DNA of 24,980 nucleotides from the IMG/VR virus record IMGVR_UViG_3300021379_000746, positions 1 to 24,980 of that record. One strand, 5' to 3'. Shown here one piece after another: positions 1 to 7,348 of the stretch. The notes below the pieces were generated by a model. That model saw nothing but the letters and a program-made list of their open reading frames with translations, searched no databases and had not been told where the DNA came from. The translations under genes and the position numbers were made by a program. Origin of the DNA: a virus. Each line of letters opens with the position of its first letter. Position 1 is the first letter of the stretch.

Positions 1-763
1 CCGGAACCTCCCAAACAAAGAGTAGCATTCTTTGTAGAACACCTTTTTCAGCCATAACTGAATTTAGGTTGTTTGGTGGATAAGTCATAGCCAATACTGA
101 ACGCTCACAAAAACATTCCATAACTTGATTATCGTAAGATGTAAGAGCCTTAGAGATAACCCAAGATTCTCCTGCTAAACTATTCATTAGTGTATTTAGA
201 TATACAATTGAGTTTTCTTTGTGTTGAGATTGTTTAAAAATACCGGAGTATTCAAATTCATCCCAATGTGCTAATCCGCTACCTTCTAAAAGACCTGCTT
301 TTCTTTCCCAATTGATTTCTCCGTCATCATCTGTTTCTTTTTCATATCTACCAATTAATACTGAATCAGTATAATCGGTAACGCCAAAAGTATTGAATGT
401 TCTCATCATTGGTATGCCATCAGCATTAATGTATGCAGGATGCTGATTCATTTCATTTATTTTCTCAAATGTCCTATTAGCAACAGGGCCAACAAAATTC
501 CATAGTGTTGATTTTCCTGTTCCGCTTGTTTGAACCCAACAAAAATGAATCCTACAATCTTCGTGATTTCTGCCGTTTGGGATTGTAATAAAGTCTTTAC
601 AAATCTGTCCTAAAATAGTAAAGAAACTAATGGCGGCTGGTATGTTGTTGTAGTGCGATACTTCTATTGCTGACTTTTGAAAATCCCTAACTACTCTCGG
701 TAACGCTTCACTGAATACCCCTGCATTTGTTTCTAACTCTTCCATATACTCTTCTTCATTCAT
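1..763 (-). CDS. P-loop ATPase, candidate replicative helicase (partial, C-terminus outside window)
   Basis: About 254 residues are visible; the gene runs off the low-coordinate end. A Walker A-like stretch QTSGTGKST lies at about residues 78-86. A Walker B-like LAHWDEFE lies near 165-171. A later segment around 222-250 (RSVLAMTYPPNN, then QRMLLF) could hold sensor 1 and an arginine finger. This arrangement is like the phage and plasmid ATPases annotated as DUF3987 or primase-helicase type. The start ATG overlaps the stop of the ERCC4 nuclease gene by four bases (ATGA), which supports the start. No helicase is otherwise seen among the replication genes here, so a replicative helicase role is a sensible inference. 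The exact family is uncertain because the rest of the protein is missing. Confidence 0.6.
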   Translation of the reverse strand, partial: MNEEEYMEELETNAGVFSEALPRVVRDFQKSAIEVSHYNNIPAAISFFTILGQICKDFITIPNGRNHEDCRIHFCWVQTSGTGKSTLWNFVGPVANRTFEKINEMNQHPAYINADGIPMMRTFNTFGVTDYTDSVLIGRYEKETDDDGEINWERKAGLLEGSGLAHWDEFEYSGIFKQSQHKENSIVYLNTLMNSLAGESWVISKALTSYDNQVMECFCERSVLAMTYPPNNLNSVMAEKGVLQRMLLFVWEVP

Positions 764-1452
764 ATTCTCACCTTTTCTTCTGAATTTAGTGCGGAGATTA
801 TTCTTTTGGCTAAGGTTTCTCCAATTCCTTCAATGGCTTGTAATTCATATTCTGAACATTCACCTATTTCCATTATAGAGCCGAATTGTTTTATTAGTTG
901 TTTTGCTTTTTTAATTGATACGCCTTTTATGCTTGTTAGCATGTCTAATCTTAAATCATCTGTTGTTAATCTTTTGAATACTTGTGGTGCTATTGTTTCT
1001 CTTGTTATCGGTTTCATTTTACTTACTGCGGTTATAATTAATGATGCTTCTTCTTCTGTTTTTACCCAAAATGGTTTTATGTCTGTATCTAAAACTATTC
1101 TACCGATTGCACCTAAGAATTTATTATTTAGCATAATACTTCTTGTGCCAACAGGCATATTACTTTTAGAATTAGAAATAATTGTATCTATGGCTTCTTC
1201 TAAATCACCATGAATAATTACTATATTGGTTTGATAGTGTCTATCCATATTGTCTAATTGAGTCCACAATCTTTTATTCATAACTGAACCTAAAAAATCT
1301 ATTGTAGATTTGGCTTCAAAACAAACATCATCATAGACATAATCGCCTATCTCAATCCATCTTTTTTCACATGGTATTCTTAGAGCCTTCGCCTTTTGCA
1401 TGACTAATTTTGATAGTCGGGAGGTTTCTCTTGAGTCAACTATCAACATCAT
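760..1452 (-). CDS. ERCC4/XPF-family nuclease with helix-hairpin-helix domain
   Basis: The 230-residue protein has an N-terminal ERCC4 nuclease domain: VDSRE at about 5-9, IGDYVY at 35-40, FEAKSTIDF at 45-53 and R61/Q65. The family signature GDx(n)ERKx3D is present as GDY...EAK...D, so the usual Arg of ERK is Ala. A tandem helix-hairpin-helix region follows at about 165-225 (SIKGVSIKKAKQLIKQFG, then IEGIGETLAKRI). This matches the nuclease half of archaeal Hef/XPF, which cleaves branched DNA at forks and flaps as a dimer. No helicase domain is present. GGAGG precedes two consecutive ATGs; the second (1449) has the spacing seen at other genes in this window. The gene sits between primase and the candidate helicase, which suggests replication-fork repair or Okazaki-type processing. 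Confidence 0.9.
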   Translation of the reverse strand: MMLIVDSRETSRLSKLVMQKAKALRIPCEKRWIEIGDYVYDDVCFEAKSTIDFLGSVMNKRLWTQLDNMDRHYQTNIVIIHGDLEEAIDTIISNSKSNMPVGTRSIMLNNKFLGAIGRIVLDTDIKPFWVKTEEEASLIITAVSKMKPITRETIAPQVFKRLTTDDLRLDMLTSIKGVSIKKAKQLIKQFGSIMEIGECSEYELQAIEGIGETLAKRIISALNSEEKVRI

Positions 1453-2476
1453 GATACCTCCAACACTTCCCTATACAAAAACCTTCACTGATTAGTTTAT
1501 TACAATGAGGGGCATTATAATTACCAAACACTGTAAATTTTGCATGTTTCTTAGTTTCGTTTTTATCCCAATCCAACCAAACATCTTCTGATTTAGCAAA
1601 AACTCTTTCTAATTCATCTACTACCAAATTAAGAGTTTTTTGTTTGTCTTGAACCGATTCTAAATTTTGATAGCCGGAAATCAAATCTCGATACCATGCA
1701 ACCAAATAGGCTCTTGATATGTGCGAAGGATTCTCCACCATGACCGCACTATGCAAGCAGGGTAACATTGGCAAACTACCGATATTAGAAGGCACTGATA
1801 CCTCCCCTTTCATGGCTTGAATAGGGGGGGCTTTGGGAAAGATAGCCTTTGTTTTTCCGGACATTTCAAATGGTATCATTCTTTGTTGTTTGGCTAAATC
1901 AAGTATTTCTTGTATCGTTAAACTTAAGTCTTTTTTAATCAACGGTATGCAAAAATAAGGGTTTCCGTTTTCATCACTTGATGACATATTAACTGTATTG
2001 GGAACTCTTCTTAATCTTGTATGTTGTCCTACTCTATCATCTAAAGTATTATTTTCTCCTACTCTTGAAATTAAATACTTTTTAATTTCATGAAAAAGAG
2101 TTTGAACATTTCTCATGTTTTCTGTTTCTTCTCCGTATATGAATAAATGAAATCCTCTACCAGAAAAAAAGAAGGTGTGCAAATAATCCCTACTATGAAC
2201 TAATTCCATTACAATTTTTAAATCTCTCCAAGCACTTTCAATATCTTCTTCATGAGCATCAAAATCTAAAAAAATTCTATCTCTTATTACAGAAGAATCT
2301 ATATATGTTTTTTCAGAAAATTCCCTAAAATCATAAACAGTAGTGTAGACATTTGTTTTATTATTTTGAGCATGAACAAAATCAACATACTCATTCCTCG
2401 TTAAAACTACCTTCCTCGTCATTTGCGGTGCGTTTTTTATTTGACTTCCCGCCCAAACTACTCTCGGATATTTCAT
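1436..2476 (-). CDS. Archaeo-eukaryotic primase: PriS-like catalytic core fused to PriL-like Fe-S domain
   Basis: The 346-residue protein synthesises primers for the viral polymerase. The catalytic AEP motifs are FLDFDAHE at about 69-75 (metal ligands D71/D73), SGRGFH at 105-110 and a later acidic/basic stretch DDRVGQHTRLRRVPNTVN at 146-163. The C-terminal part has four cysteines at about 240, 325, 334 and 338, in contexts LPCLH, PHC, GFC and GKC. These match the spacing style of the Fe-S domain of the archaeal/eukaryotic large primase subunit. In cellular archaea these are two proteins; here they are one chain. An upstream TTG would add five residues, but it overlaps the GGAGG, so ATG 2476 is taken as the start. 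The first 86 bases overlap the end of the upstream small gene. Confidence 0.88.
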   Translation of the reverse strand: MKYPRVVWAGSQIKNAPQMTRKVVLTRNEYVDFVHAQNNKTNVYTTVYDFREFSEKTYIDSSVIRDRIFLDFDAHEEDIESAWRDLKIVMELVHSRDYLHTFFFSGRGFHLFIYGEETENMRNVQTLFHEIKKYLISRVGENNTLDDRVGQHTRLRRVPNTVNMSSSDENGNPYFCIPLIKKDLSLTIQEILDLAKQQRMIPFEMSGKTKAIFPKAPPIQAMKGEVSVPSNIGSLPMLPCLHSAVMVENPSHISRAYLVAWYRDLISGYQNLESVQDKQKTLNLVVDELERVFAKSEDVWLDWDKNETKKHAKFTVFGNYNAPHCNKLISEGFCIGKCWRYHDVDS

Positions 2477-2762
2477 TATTATTCCCTCCAAAATTTATTG
2501 TTGCATTACTTAGCATGTTTTTTATTGTTTCTGCTACTTCTCCTTGAAGAGAAGACATTACTGCTTGCCTCATAATATCTTCAAATGTAAAACCTACATA
2601 GTCTTCTCTAATTCTAAGTTCTCTTAATATATCGAATCTTTCTTGTAGTTTCATTTCTAAAAACAATTCACTTGAAAGACTTTCAATAGTATTCTTAAGA
2701 TTAGATATTTCATTAAAAGACCAATTTCTTGATAACACTTTTTGTTTAATCAAATCATTCAT
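2391..2762 (-). CDS. Hypothetical protein, helical, acidic tail
   Basis: I do not recognise this 123-residue protein. It is predicted mostly helical over residues 1-85 and ends in a Gly/Asn/Ser-rich, charged, probably disordered tail. It starts by a 4-base ATGA overlap with the upstream zinc protein and overlaps the primase start by 86 bases. The position between the Cas4/RecB-like nuclease and primase suggests a replication accessory role, for example a primase partner, but nothing in the sequence shows this directly. Confidence 0.7.
   Translation of the reverse strand: MNDLIKQKVLSRNWSFNEISNLKNTIESLSSELFLEMKLQERFDILRELRIREDYVGFTFEDIMRQAVMSSLQGEVAETIKNMLSNATINFGGNNNEISESSLGGKSNKKRTANDEEGSFNEE
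2485..2489 (-). promoter_or_regulatory. Ribosome-binding site that sets the primase start
   Basis: GGAGG on the minus strand lies eight bases before ATG 2476. The alternative TTG at 2491 would overlap this site, so it cannot use it. Confidence 0.75.
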
Positions 2763-2950
2763 TGATATTCCCTCTCAAAATTTCTACGATTAATGTGTAT
2801 TCCTAATCTTGTGGGAATAACAATATTGTCATTACAATCATCACAACATCTACCACTATTAACAGGTTCAGCATTGTGACCTTTATCCCAAAATATTTTT
2901 CCATTATGTTGTTTCTTTTCTATTTCTTTTTTACATATACTACATTTCAT
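2759..2950 (-). CDS. Small zinc-binding protein of a type common in phages
   Basis: The 63-residue protein has CSIC at 3-6 and a second cysteine group in GHNAEPVNSGRCCDDCN, followed by VIPTRLG. I recognise the GHNAxPVxxGRCCxxCNxxVIPxRL pattern from many small uncharacterised phage proteins; their function is unknown. A longer reading frame exists upstream, but it lies inside the nuclease gene and encodes an unlikely hydrophobic leader. The ATG at 2950 follows directly after the nuclease stop (GGTGTGATAAA before it), so this start is chosen. The stop overlaps the next start as ATGA. Confidence 0.8.
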   Translation of the reverse strand: MKCSICKKEIEKKQHNGKIFWDKGHNAEPVNSGRCCDDCNDNIVIPTRLGIHINRRNFEREYQ

Positions 2951-2954
2951 TTTA

Positions 2955-3860
2955 TCACACCCATGTATCTGTATTTGCCGCATCGCAAATTCCAAAATAA
3001 CTACAATGAGAACAAGTTTTGTAAAACCATTTAGTAGGAAACTCTTTTCTTTCATAAGCATGAATTAGTTTTGCTATATTAGTCATAACAGAAGTCATTG
3101 ACCTTGTTTTAATTGGCTCTACTGCAATATAATTAGAAATAGGATAATACCATCCCCAATGACTCACTTTCATATCTTTGGTTAGGCCGTTCTTTTCGAG
3201 AACTTCTTCCGAAGCATTTTCTATAAGCAGTTGATAGAAAGCCATTTCCTTTCTCATAGAGGAAGATTTGTAGTCTTTCCATTGGCCTGTCTTAAATTCA
3301 AAAGGAATCAATGAGCCATTTTCAATAAATATTCTATCAATAATACCTTGAATATGAATTACATAATCTCTTTTTAGAGGGTATTTATCTGATAGATTAG
3401 CAGGTATTGTTATTTCCGCATCAAATTTACCTTCATTTACAATAGGCAAAAACTCTTCAATTTTATTTTCACTTCTTGCTTCGATAAACCTTTGTGCTTC
3501 AAAGGAAGCCATAGTTAATGAATCATCATAGTATTCATCAATAGGCAACAATGATGTGCAGTAATCTAATACTTCACTATTATTCATAGTTTCCGCTTTC
3601 TTAATATCAAAATCATTAAAGAAGTTCTCTCTATGATTGTGTAGTATAGTTCCTTTACGCATGGCTTCGGTTTGGTCTTGAGGTAGACGCTGAATATAAC
3701 TAAAGTCATACTTCTTAGGACACCAATCAAATGAACCGAGAGAAGATTTCGTAATCTTCAATATGGGTTTTGATGGGTCGTCATAATTTTCGGGCTTCCA
3801 ATCATAAGTAAATTCTCTCATTGATGCTATTCTTGCTTTGTATTTTTCATCTGTATTCAT
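2955..3860 (-). CDS. Cas4/RecB-like PD-(D/E)XK exonuclease with Fe-S cluster motif
   Basis: The 301-residue protein has RecB-family nuclease features in order: FDWCPKKYDF (C47), GTILHNHRE (H74), IQGIIDRI (D175), IPFEFKTG (E188, K190), the AFYQLL helix (207-212), and a C-terminal CSHCSYFGIC (C283, C286, C292). The one-plus-three cysteine layout is that of the 4Fe-4S cluster in Cas4, AddB and Dna2 nucleases, which cut single-stranded DNA ends and flaps. All catalytic residues look intact. There are no cas1 or cas2 genes or repeats near, so a replication/recombination role (5' end resection, flap processing) fits better than CRISPR adaptation. It starts by an ATGA overlap with the upstream small gene. 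Confidence 0.9.
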   Translation of the reverse strand: MNTDEKYKARIASMREFTYDWKPENYDDPSKPILKITKSSLGSFDWCPKKYDFSYIQRLPQDQTEAMRKGTILHNHRENFFNDFDIKKAETMNNSEVLDYCTSLLPIDEYYDDSLTMASFEAQRFIEARSENKIEEFLPIVNEGKFDAEITIPANLSDKYPLKRDYVIHIQGIIDRIFIENGSLIPFEFKTGQWKDYKSSSMRKEMAFYQLLIENASEEVLEKNGLTKDMKVSHWGWYYPISNYIAVEPIKTRSMTSVMTNIAKLIHAYERKEFPTKWFYKTCSHCSYFGICDAANTDTWV

Positions 3861-4066
3861 CTTTTATTCCCCCTATATTGCGGGTGGTCTTTCATTTGCC
3901 ATTCTCTAAGTTCTTTGGATGCCCAACGCCATTCAGCAGAAATTAAATCGTGCATATAAATCATATAATCTTCAAAATCATAATCCTCAAAAAACCCTTG
4001 AACTTGTGCTGATTGGTAATCTTTCCATAACTCTTCTTTTCTTTTATCTAATTCTTCTCTATTCAA
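3857..4066 (-). CDS. Hypothetical small acidic/aromatic protein, likely TTG start
   Basis: I do not recognise this 69-residue protein. It is helical, rich in Tyr, Trp and acidic residues (QGFFEDYDFEDYMIYMHD) and has a basic C-terminus. An ATG at 4072 directly abuts GGAGGA and would be badly spaced. TTG 4066 is seven bases after GGAGG and makes a TTGA overlap with the polymerase C-half stop, matching other junctions here, so TTG is preferred. It lies between the polymerase C-half and the Cas4/RecB-like nuclease. Confidence 0.65.
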   Translation of the reverse strand: MNREELDKRKEELWKDYQSAQVQGFFEDYDFEDYMIYMHDLISAEWRWASKELREWQMKDHPQYRGNKR

Positions 4067-4977
4067 AACCATTCCTCCAAACTTTTCTGTATTTTTCCTG
4101 TTCTAATTGTAGATAAATCCCAACCCATAGCCTCGTAAATAGGCTTTGCTTTATCTATTACTTGATTCGCATAATGTTGCCAATTAGGTGTATATTCTTT
4201 TAAATCCGAATATACTCTACCTGCTACAAATTCAACAGGTTTGTTTTCTTTTGTTATTGGATTAACATAACTCTCATTAGAGTTTTTAACTTTAAGATAA
4301 ATATAACTATCATCAAAGTTTATTTTTTTATTCTGCCAAGAAGCGACTACTCCTGCTACTCCCGAACCTATTGTTGGTCTTTTACCTTCAACAGTGGTAA
4401 AGGTATTAACAGGTTGACCGCACTTGTGTATTCCATCTTTGCCTTCACCTTCACCACAGACTTTAATATGTTGAATGTCTTTTAGATTATATTTTCTATT
4501 ACAATCAGGACACTTAACAGTAAATCTAAGTTTTCTTAGACGGGTGCGCTTAATTAACTTAGTAAAATCATAGTTACCATTTAAGACATTTAAATAGGTC
4601 TTATTCAAAAACGCATTTATTTCTTCAAGGGTATTTTGATTAGCCCACATTTTTAATACAGTAGTTTGTGTTTCCTTAGCGAGTTTTGTTTCGCTTACTC
4701 TTTTAGCAATAAAACCCGTCATTGTAAATTTAGGTTCATCTAACCACTGTCCGTCTTCCCAAGTAATCATACCCGCATTTCTGTTTTTTACAGTTCCGAC
4801 TCCTAGAGCCTTGTAGTATTTTTCAAATTCTAATACTACGGGATGCTCATTAAGTCCTAGAACATTAGGAAAATGTTCTCTAACACTTGCTTCTATTTCT
4901 TTGATAGCAGTTTGAGCCTTTTCAACCGAATCAATCTGAACATAGATTGAATCAGTGTGGCCATAAACTACTTTCAT
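4063..4977 (-). CDS. Family B DNA polymerase, C-terminal half (motif C, thumb, zinc ribbon, PIP box)
   Basis: The 304-residue protein begins MKVVYGHTDSIYV, that is, two residues before the strand carrying polymerase motif C (YGDTDS in most family B enzymes; here YGHTDS, keeping the second Asp, D9). FEKYYKALGV at 51-60 and KNRNAG at 64-69 match the post-motif C region (KKRYAG in relatives). Four cysteines at 156, 159, 174 and 186 form a zinc-ribbon-like insertion in the thumb region. The chain ends with QKSLEEWF (297-304), a textbook PCNA-interacting box. Together with the N-terminal half at 5614-7329 it would rebuild a complete polymerase of about 875 residues. It starts by an ATGA overlap with the coiled-coil gene. 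Confidence 0.93.
   Translation of the reverse strand: MKVVYGHTDSIYVQIDSVEKAQTAIKEIEASVREHFPNVLGLNEHPVVLEFEKYYKALGVGTVKNRNAGMITWEDGQWLDEPKFTMTGFIAKRVSETKLAKETQTTVLKMWANQNTLEEINAFLNKTYLNVLNGNYDFTKLIKRTRLRKLRFTVKCPDCNRKYNLKDIQHIKVCGEGEGKDGIHKCGQPVNTFTTVEGKRPTIGSGVAGVVASWQNKKINFDDSYIYLKVKNSNESYVNPITKENKPVEFVAGRVYSDLKEYTPNWQHYANQVIDKAKPIYEAMGWDLSTIRTGKIQKSLEEWF
4074..4078 (-). promoter_or_regulatory. Ribosome-binding site inside the polymerase PIP-box codons
   Basis: GGAGG is read from codons for Leu-Glu-Glu of the polymerase C-terminal PIP box and sits seven bases before TTG 4066. It decides a TTG start for the next gene. Confidence 0.6.
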
Positions 4978-5213
4978 ACTCCGCCCACCTTATCGGGTGC
5001 ATATATCAGATTGTTGAATGCTAATTCGGGATGCAACTTTTGTAGGTCGTTTTGTATTTCATGAATTGCTTTTGCTATCAAATATATGCTAGTTGATTCT
5101 TCGCTTTCTTCTTCTAAAAGCCTTATTCTATTTTCAAGACCTTTTATTCTTTCAGCCAATCCTTCGTTTTCTATTGTCAATCTTTTTATTTCTTCTTCTA
5201 ATTTTTCCGTCAC
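4974..5213 (-). CDS. Hypothetical coiled-coil protein in the polymerase gap
   Basis: The 79-residue protein has a strong coiled coil at about residues 1-40 (heptad Leu/Ile between Glu/Lys), then a mixed tail. The start is GTG, set by a GTGA overlap with the upstream membrane peptide and preceded by GGTGATAAT. Its stop overlaps the polymerase C-half start. No family is recognised. A role in holding the two polymerase halves together is possible but purely positional inference. Confidence 0.72.
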   Translation of the reverse strand: MTEKLEEEIKRLTIENEGLAERIKGLENRIRLLEEESEESTSIYLIAKAIHEIQNDLQKLHPELAFNNLIYAPDKVGGV

Positions 5214-5341
5214 ATTATCACCGTCACTATTGTTAAAATGGTTGCTATGTTCACGATATTTACCATCATTAATATCTTATTTGATTTTGCTATCATAGCC
5301 AGCAATTCCTCTAATAATTCATTTGTCTTGTCCATCATCAT
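5210..5341 (-). CDS. Tiny single-pass membrane protein
   Basis: The frame gives 43 residues: a short polar N-terminus (MMMDKTNELLEELL) and a hydrophobic C-terminal helix of about 20 residues (MVNIVNIATILTIVTVIM). Upstream is GGTGTGAATAAAA. It overlaps the 57-residue gene by 23 bases and the coiled-coil gene by GTGA. There are three consecutive ATGs, so the exact start is uncertain. Function unknown. Confidence 0.55.
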   Translation of the reverse strand: MMMDKTNELLEELLAMIAKSNKILMMVNIVNIATILTIVTVIM

Positions 5342-5492
5342 TTTTATTCACACCCTGTTCAATAGATATAATAATGGCATGACGCTTTAAATTATTCATC
5401 ATTTGAAATATCTCTTTTACTTCTTGTAAAGTAATATCCCAAGTTTCTTCTGTGTCATATGACACCTTAATTGTTACATATTTTGTTTTCAT
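5319..5492 (-). CDS. Hypothetical 57-residue protein
   Basis: It begins MKTKYVTIKVSYDTEETWD: two probable strands, then a helix (LQEVKEIFQMMNNLKR) and a third strand (HAIIISIE). This is a compact alpha/beta small protein of unknown function. GGAGAG lies six bases before the ATG, and the start overlaps the upstream zinc-ribbon stop as ATGA. Confidence 0.65.
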   Translation of the reverse strand: MKTKYVTIKVSYDTEETWDITLQEVKEIFQMMNNLKRHAIIISIEQGVNKNDDGQDK

Positions 5493-5617
5493 TCAAATCT
5501 CTCCACATGGTTACAATTACTACATTTTAATAGGCCTTTATCTCTTGACATACCATTAGGTCTTGCTCTAAAACTTTTCATTTTTAGTTCTCCTTGTTTG
5601 CATACAGGACATTTCAT
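5489..5617 (-). CDS. Small zinc-ribbon protein in the polymerase gap
   Basis: The 42-residue protein has CPVC at 3-6 and CSNC near 32-35, a minimal two-knuckle zinc ribbon with a basic loop (KSFRARPNG). Its ATG overlaps the polymerase N-half stop as ATGA, so it is translationally coupled to the polymerase. Nucleic-acid or protein binding is likely; the exact role is unknown. Confidence 0.72.
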   Translation of the reverse strand: MKCPVCKQGELKMKSFRARPNGMSRDKGLLKCSNCNHVERFE

Positions 5618-7329
5618 ATTTCCATCTCCTTTGCTTTAAAAGCCGCTAATCTAATTGCTTCTCTTGCGCTTGCGGTAATAGATGAGGCTAAAGTAGAATC
5701 AGCCCACGCAAAGCCTGTAAATCCAAGAACCCCATAGAAAGATGCAGATAGCCTCTTTACTGCCATTTGGTTATTATACCACTTTTGATATTCACCGTTT
5801 GGTTTTCCTCTTGCTTCTTTCATTCTTGCTTTGTATTCGTTTCTTAGTTCTTTTAGTTCTAAAACTGCTCTCGGTAAAAGACCTAATTTATCTGTTTTAA
5901 AATAAACCATTTCTTTTTCTTTTACTTCACTGAAATCTCTTGGAGTAAGAATATTAACTCCAAATTCAGTCGGCACATCTGAAATAGTTTCAAAAGAAAT
6001 ATTACGAGCAATCATCATTGAAGGATATAGACCTGCAAAATCAAATGCGGCCACATTAAGATGTAGGCCGTTTGTATCTTCGCTTAACGGGTCATAAATC
6101 ATAGCCCCTTCGTATGGTTTCTTTTTCTCATCTCTATTTCCTGTTTTGGCTTTCCACCAAGCATTTCTCATAAAGTAAATGCTACCCATGTGAGAAGCAA
6201 AGAAACAAGCATCAAATGGTGCTTTCAATAGTCTTTGTAATGCTAAGATAGCATCACTACAATAATTAGATTCATCTATTTCTACCATTAGTTGAACATC
6301 TATCAAAGCATATTTAAGATATGTTTCTGTATCTTCTAACCACGCTCTACGGTAGAACTCGTTAGGGTCAGGAAACTTTTCTGAAACTAATTTCTTTTTA
6401 CCTAATACTTCTTCTGCTACATAATCTAACGCCAATGATGGTAATGTTCCTCTTTGTGAATCATTCCATTGTCTTTCAAACGCCATATCTAAATTTAGAA
6501 CAATACGGCCAGCAATCGGTTGTTCTATTTGACCGAATCCATTTTCAGCATATTTAAATCTATTATTACTAATACCTTTAACTGAACCAATTGGAGATAT
6601 AATCGTAGGGTCTAAACCATTGACACAAGCCCTATCTAATAACTTAGGAATATCGGCAAAATTACCAAACCAAGCAATTAGCATATCGGGGTCTTTTACA
6701 AGCATTGTTCTCATAAAATTCTCAATCATATCTTTTTCGCTATTGAAAATTCTTAGGCTTGAATCCGTTCTTCTTTTTTTCTTGCCAATCATTTTCTCTT
6801 GTGCTAAAACTAATCTATGATATGGGCGACCAATTGTGCCTTCTTTTCCTTTAGGCTTTTTATCTTTAGGAAACCACACCCATTGATAATAGTCCTCATC
6901 ATAATTATCATACATTACGATAGTAGTAATACAATCGTGATATTCACCGCCTTGTTGCCATTCCATATCCCAATACCATTTACGCATTTCATACTCCGGC
7001 ATTTCATCAATACAATCTACTGCATATCTAAAATGATAAGGAACATCTGCTTCATATGTTTTTGAAAATTGGTCTTTCACCTTTTTAATATCTTCATGTC
7101 TTTCAACATAGACTTTCTTTAGAGGTTCACCATCAATATTAACCCAATTACCCTTTTCATACTCAAAATCTCTTATCAAGTATTTACTTGGCTTGTATGT
7201 TTTTCTTTCTTTTTCTGAATCTAAAACAAAAAAATAAGGTCTAAAAGGCACTAATTCAAACCGCTTTACTTTATTTTCTCTCCATGATTTGTATATTGTT
7301 TTACCATCATCTAATTTACTTATTATCAT
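5614..7329 (-). CDS. Family B DNA polymerase, N-terminal half (exonuclease, motifs A and B)
   Basis: The 571-residue protein carries the 3'-5' exonuclease and most of the palm. Exo I is YWDMEW (D121, E123). Exo II is WFGNFADIP (N223, D226), one residue tighter than the usual spacing. Exo III is YALID (Y340, D344). Motif A is AAFDFAGLYPSM (D430), and motif B is VKRLSASFYG (K525-G533). The chain stops right after the helix that precedes motif C (REAIRLAAFKAKEMEI); motif C is at the start of the gene at 4063-4977. GAGG lies seven bases before the ATG. The clamp gene is immediately upstream. Proofreading residues look intact, so an active two-subunit replicase is expected. Confidence 0.95.
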   Translation of the reverse strand: MIISKLDDGKTIYKSWRENKVKRFELVPFRPYFFVLDSEKERKTYKPSKYLIRDFEYEKGNWVNIDGEPLKKVYVERHEDIKKVKDQFSKTYEADVPYHFRYAVDCIDEMPEYEMRKWYWDMEWQQGGEYHDCITTIVMYDNYDEDYYQWVWFPKDKKPKGKEGTIGRPYHRLVLAQEKMIGKKKRRTDSSLRIFNSEKDMIENFMRTMLVKDPDMLIAWFGNFADIPKLLDRACVNGLDPTIISPIGSVKGISNNRFKYAENGFGQIEQPIAGRIVLNLDMAFERQWNDSQRGTLPSLALDYVAEEVLGKKKLVSEKFPDPNEFYRRAWLEDTETYLKYALIDVQLMVEIDESNYCSDAILALQRLLKAPFDACFFASHMGSIYFMRNAWWKAKTGNRDEKKKPYEGAMIYDPLSEDTNGLHLNVAAFDFAGLYPSMMIARNISFETISDVPTEFGVNILTPRDFSEVKEKEMVYFKTDKLGLLPRAVLELKELRNEYKARMKEARGKPNGEYQKWYNNQMAVKRLSASFYGVLGFTGFAWADSTLASSITASAREAIRLAAFKAKEMEI

Positions 7330-7348
7330 TTTTATTCCTCTATTAATT

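Noticed and set aside
806-1213. Plus-strand open frame of 135 codons
   Set aside because: It is antisense to the ERCC4 nuclease gene, has no ribosome-binding site, and encodes Ser/Leu/Phe-rich low-complexity protein typical of shadow frames in AT-rich sequence.
2759-3061. 100-residue version of the small zinc protein with hydrophobic N-terminus
   Set aside because: The extra part overlaps the nuclease gene and its cysteine codons; ATG 2950 right after the nuclease stop is a better start.
2955-3860. CRISPR adaptation Cas4
   Set aside because: No cas1, cas2 or repeat array in the window; replication genes on both sides favour a replication nuclease.
4978-5613. Intein or intron interrupting the polymerase
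   Set aside because: The gap has stops in the polymerase frame and several separate small genes with their own ribosome-binding sites; no splicing-domain motifs were seen.
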